DNA of 64,000 nucleotides from Anaerolineaceae bacterium (GTDB lineage: Bacteria; Chloroflexota; Anaerolineae; Aggregatilineales; Phototrophicaceae), in the NCBI GenBank assembly GCA_016124855.1, contig WGMX01000016.1, forward strand, positions 62,001-126,000. Reading direction: 5' to 3'. Under the pieces are notes generated by a model, which saw only the letters and a program-made list of their open reading frames with translations, made no database searches and was not told the origin of the DNA. The translations under genes and the position numbers were made by a program. Every line of letters starts with the position of its first letter. Positions within the stretch are counted from its first letter, which is position 1. Shown here in pieces: positions 61,933 through 64,000 of this stretch.

Positions 61933-64000
61933 ATGATGCGTTTTGACCGATTTACAGAACGGGCGCAAGATGCCATTGCGAGAACCTATGAAATCTTGCA
62001 GCGCTATGGACACAATCAAGTTGATACCGAGCATATCCTGTTGGCTTTGCTCGAACAGGGTGATGGGGTTATTCCCCAAATCATTGAAAAGTTAGGCATT
62101 GATCTGGGTGGAATGCGAGGTCGTCTTGATGAAGTGCTTCGCGCCAGCCCCAAGGCCGCTATTTACGGCGGGGGTAACGGACAATTATTCATGACACCGC
62201 GCAGCAAGCGGATTATCGACCTCGCGAATGAGGAAGCTAACCGCCTGCGTGATGACTACATCTCCACCGAGCATATCTTCCTCGCTATATTGAGCGAACG
62301 GAATACCGCCGTTAGCAAAATCATGACTGACAACCAGATCACCCGTGACCGCGTTACTGACGCGATCAAGGAGATTCGGGGTGGTCAGCGCGTGACTGAT
62401 CCGCAGGCTGAAACCCGTTACCGCACACTGGAAAAGTACAGCCGCGATCTGACTCGCATGGCAATGGAAGGCAAGCTTGATCCAGTGATTGGACGAGACT
62501 CCGAAATTCTGCGGATGATCCAAATCCTAAGCCGCCGCACCAAGAACAATCCAGTTCTGATTGGTGAGGCCGGTGTGGGTAAGACCGCGATTGTCGAAGG
62601 CTTGGCGCAAAAAATTTCCAGCGGGGATGTGCCGGAACTGCTTTACGGCAAGAAGGTGATTTCACTTGATCTGGCAGGTATGCTGGCTGGCAGCCGTTTC
62701 CGTGGTGAGTTTGAAGAACGCCTCAAGGCCACGATTGAAGAAGTGCAGCGCTCTGAGGGCGAAATTATTCTCTTCATTGACGAGCTGCATCAAGTTGTGG
62801 GCGCAGGTGCAGCACAAGGCGCGCTGGATGCCGGTAACATGATGAAGCCGGCTTTGGCTCGTGGTGAATTGAACGCGATTGGCGCGACCACGTTAGACGA
62901 ATATCGCCAGTACATCGAGAAGGACAGCGCGTTAGATCGTCGTTTCGCACCGGTCTTTGTCGAGGAGCCGACGGTAGAAGATACGATTGAGATGCTCTAC
63001 GGTCTGCGTGACCGTTATGAAGCTCACCACAAAGTGACCATATCAGACGCGGCTATTGAGGCAGCAGTGCGTTTGTCGGCGCGTTACATTAGTGACCGGC
63101 GTTTGCCCGATAAAGCAATCGACCTATTGGATGAATCAGCCGCGAAACTGCGTGTCGCCCTGTACTCGATGCCCCCGCACTTGAAGGAACTCAAAGAACA
63201 AATCGACCACTTGGAGGCCGACGAGGAAGCGGCTGGTTTGGCGCGCGAATATGAACGGGCAGCCGAGTATAAGACGGAACGCAGCCGTATCGAAGAAGTA
63301 TACGAGCGCGAACGATATATGTGGCAGCAGGAAAACACGCTGGATGAAACGGTAGACGAGGACGACATTGCGCAGGTTATTCATCAGTGGACGGGTATTC
63401 CAGTTCACCAGATGTTGGAAACCGAGAGCGAGAAACTCCTGCGAATGGAAGATGTTCTCCACTCGCGGATTATTGGACAATCAGCAGCTGTGACCGCGAT
63501 TTCGGATGCAATCCGGCGTTCACGCAGCGGCTTGAAAGACCCGAAGCGTCCCATCGGCTCGTTCATCTTCTTGGGATCGAGCGGCGTGGGTAAGACCGAA
63601 CTGGCGAAGGCACTGGCCGAGTTCATGTTCGATGATGAGGAAGCGCTGGTTCGCGTCGATATGAGCGAGTATCGTGAACAGCATACGGTGAGCCGTTTGT
63701 TCGGTGCGCCGCCCGGATACGTAGGCTACGAAGAAGGCGGTCAGCTAACCGAAGCCGTGCGTCGTCGTCCGTATCGGGTTGTGTTGTTCGATGAGATCGA
63801 GAAAGCACACCCCGACGTGTGGAATGCCCTGCTCCAAATCTTGGAAGACGGGCGCTTGACGGATGGGCAAGGCCGAACGGTCGATTTCCGTAACACCGTG
63901 ATTATCATGACCAGCAACCTCGGCACTGAGTTTGCCCGTAAGGGTGGCGTGTTGGGCTTCGTGCAGGGTGGTGACCAACAGTTGGTGGTTGACCATCAGA
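61933..64000 (+). CDS. clpC: ClpC-type AAA+ unfoldase, 3' end outside window
   Basis: At least 689 residues are visible; the gene continues past 64000. Two Clp N repeats (about 1-150: [27 protein letters not shown]) are followed by AAA domain 1, with Walker A GEAGVGKT, Walker [10 protein letters not shown] and [13 protein letters not shown] short middle coiled coil (about 415-480) comes next, then AAA domain 2 with [19 protein letters not shown] and [12 protein letters not shown]. The middle segment is short, as in ClpC, rather than the long ClpB one. It unfolds proteins for ClpP or an adaptor. Two ATGs (61933/61936) are possible. GAGGA is farther away than usual, about 15 nt. Confidence 0.95.
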   Translation, partial: MMRFDRFTERAQDAIARTYEILQRYGHNQVDTEHILLALLEQGDGVIPQIIEKLGIDLGGMRGRLDEVLRASPKAAIYGGGNGQLFMTPRSKRIIDLANEEANRLRDDYISTEHIFLAILSERNTAVSKIMTDNQITRDRVTDAIKEIRGGQRVTDPQAETRYRTLEKYSRDLTRMAMEGKLDPVIGRDSEILRMIQILSRRTKNNPVLIGEAGVGKTAIVEGLAQKISSGDVPELLYGKKVISLDLAGMLAGSRFRGEFEERLKATIEEVQRSEGEIILFIDELHQVVGAGAAQGALDAGNMMKPALARGELNAIGATTLDEYRQYIEKDSALDRRFAPVFVEEPTVEDTIEMLYGLRDRYEAHHKVTISDAAIEAAVRLSARYISDRRLPDKAIDLLDESAAKLRVALYSMPPHLKELKEQIDHLEADEEAAGLAREYERAAEYKTERSRIEEVYERERYMWQQENTLDETVDEDDIAQVIHQWTGIPVHQMLETESEKLLRMEDVLHSRIIGQSAAVTAISDAIRRSRSGLKDPKRPIGSFIFLGSSGVGKTELAKALAEFMFDDEEALVRVDMSEYREQHTVSRLFGAPPGYVGYEEGGQLTEAVRRRPYRVVLFDEIEKAHPDVWNALLQILEDGRLTDGQGRTVDFRNTVIIMTSNLGTEFARKGGVLGFVQGGDQQLVVDHQ

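Overview
The window reads like a mid-GC Chloroflexota chromosome, most likely class Anaerolineae. This is an inference from gene style, not from a marker gene. The pointers are a PknB-type kinase with Thr/Pro-rich linkers and sensor-like ectodomains, BTAD-domain regulation, secreted beta-propeller and PDZ proteins with VSAQ/VHAQD-type signal peptides, a GIN-domain lipoprotein, and many small stand-alone genes. There is no rRNA, tRNA, CRISPR array, prophage or recognisable transposase. Coding density is high and strands are mixed. Most genes stand alone or in pairs. Layout: 1-300 is the end of a biotin carboxylase subunit. 362-5176 holds a secreted protein, a 1215-residue membrane Ser/Thr kinase and a SET-domain protein. 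5215-8903 (minus) holds a DUF4404 protein, a RecQ helicase fused to a phosphoribosyltransferase-like domain, and a D-Ala-D-Ala-ligase-like ATP-grasp enzyme. 9207-15593 holds a secreted propeller, a cytochrome P450, a DUF2630-like protein, a four-PDZ secreted protein and an epimerase/DinB pair. 15755-16660 holds two tandem STAS-like proteins, followed by a frame-disrupted gene (16929-17632) and the first copy of a 269-bp repeat. 18114-21393 holds a secreted propeller, two membrane proteins and a zinc metallopeptidase. 21636-29354 is a sugar-use region: MalF/MalG-type permeases, a second P450, a GH53 endo-galactanase with Ig-like and carbohydrate-binding modules, and a divergent sugar-binding protein behind a long structured leader. 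No ABC ATPase is present, so the importer would need one encoded elsewhere. 29427-38856 is regulatory and envelope-related: a BTAD regulator, an O-antigen-ligase-like protein, a multi-GAF histidine kinase, a receiver-histidine kinase hybrid and a DMT exporter. The second 269-bp repeat copy, in opposite orientation, follows at 38897-39165. 39513-45442 holds a third STAS-like protein, a moaA/MBL-fold operon, an epimerase, a small unknown protein and a CopC-CopD copper protein. 45614-57597 holds a glycosyltransferase interrupted in frame by a palindromic repeat, ferritin, an ADP-forming acyl-CoA synthetase fused to a GNAT domain, a GIN lipoprotein, a TIR-TPR protein, an AI-2E family transporter, a YtxH-like protein, a GH5 glycosidase and a secreted protein. 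57782-64000 holds dihydropyrimidinase, a RibD/DHFR-like reductase, an Acg-type nitroreductase, CsaA and the first two thirds of a ClpC-type ATPase that runs off the window. The strongest unusual signals are the palindromic element read in frame within the glycosyltransferase (46171-46212), the two inverted 269-bp repeat copies, a small family of GGGGTTTGCC hairpins, the frameshift at a 7-T run with canonical slippery-site phase, the leader upstream of the sugar-binding protein, the RecQ-PRTase fusion and the TIR-TPR protein. I did not find a clear multi-gene undescribed system, and I do not claim one.
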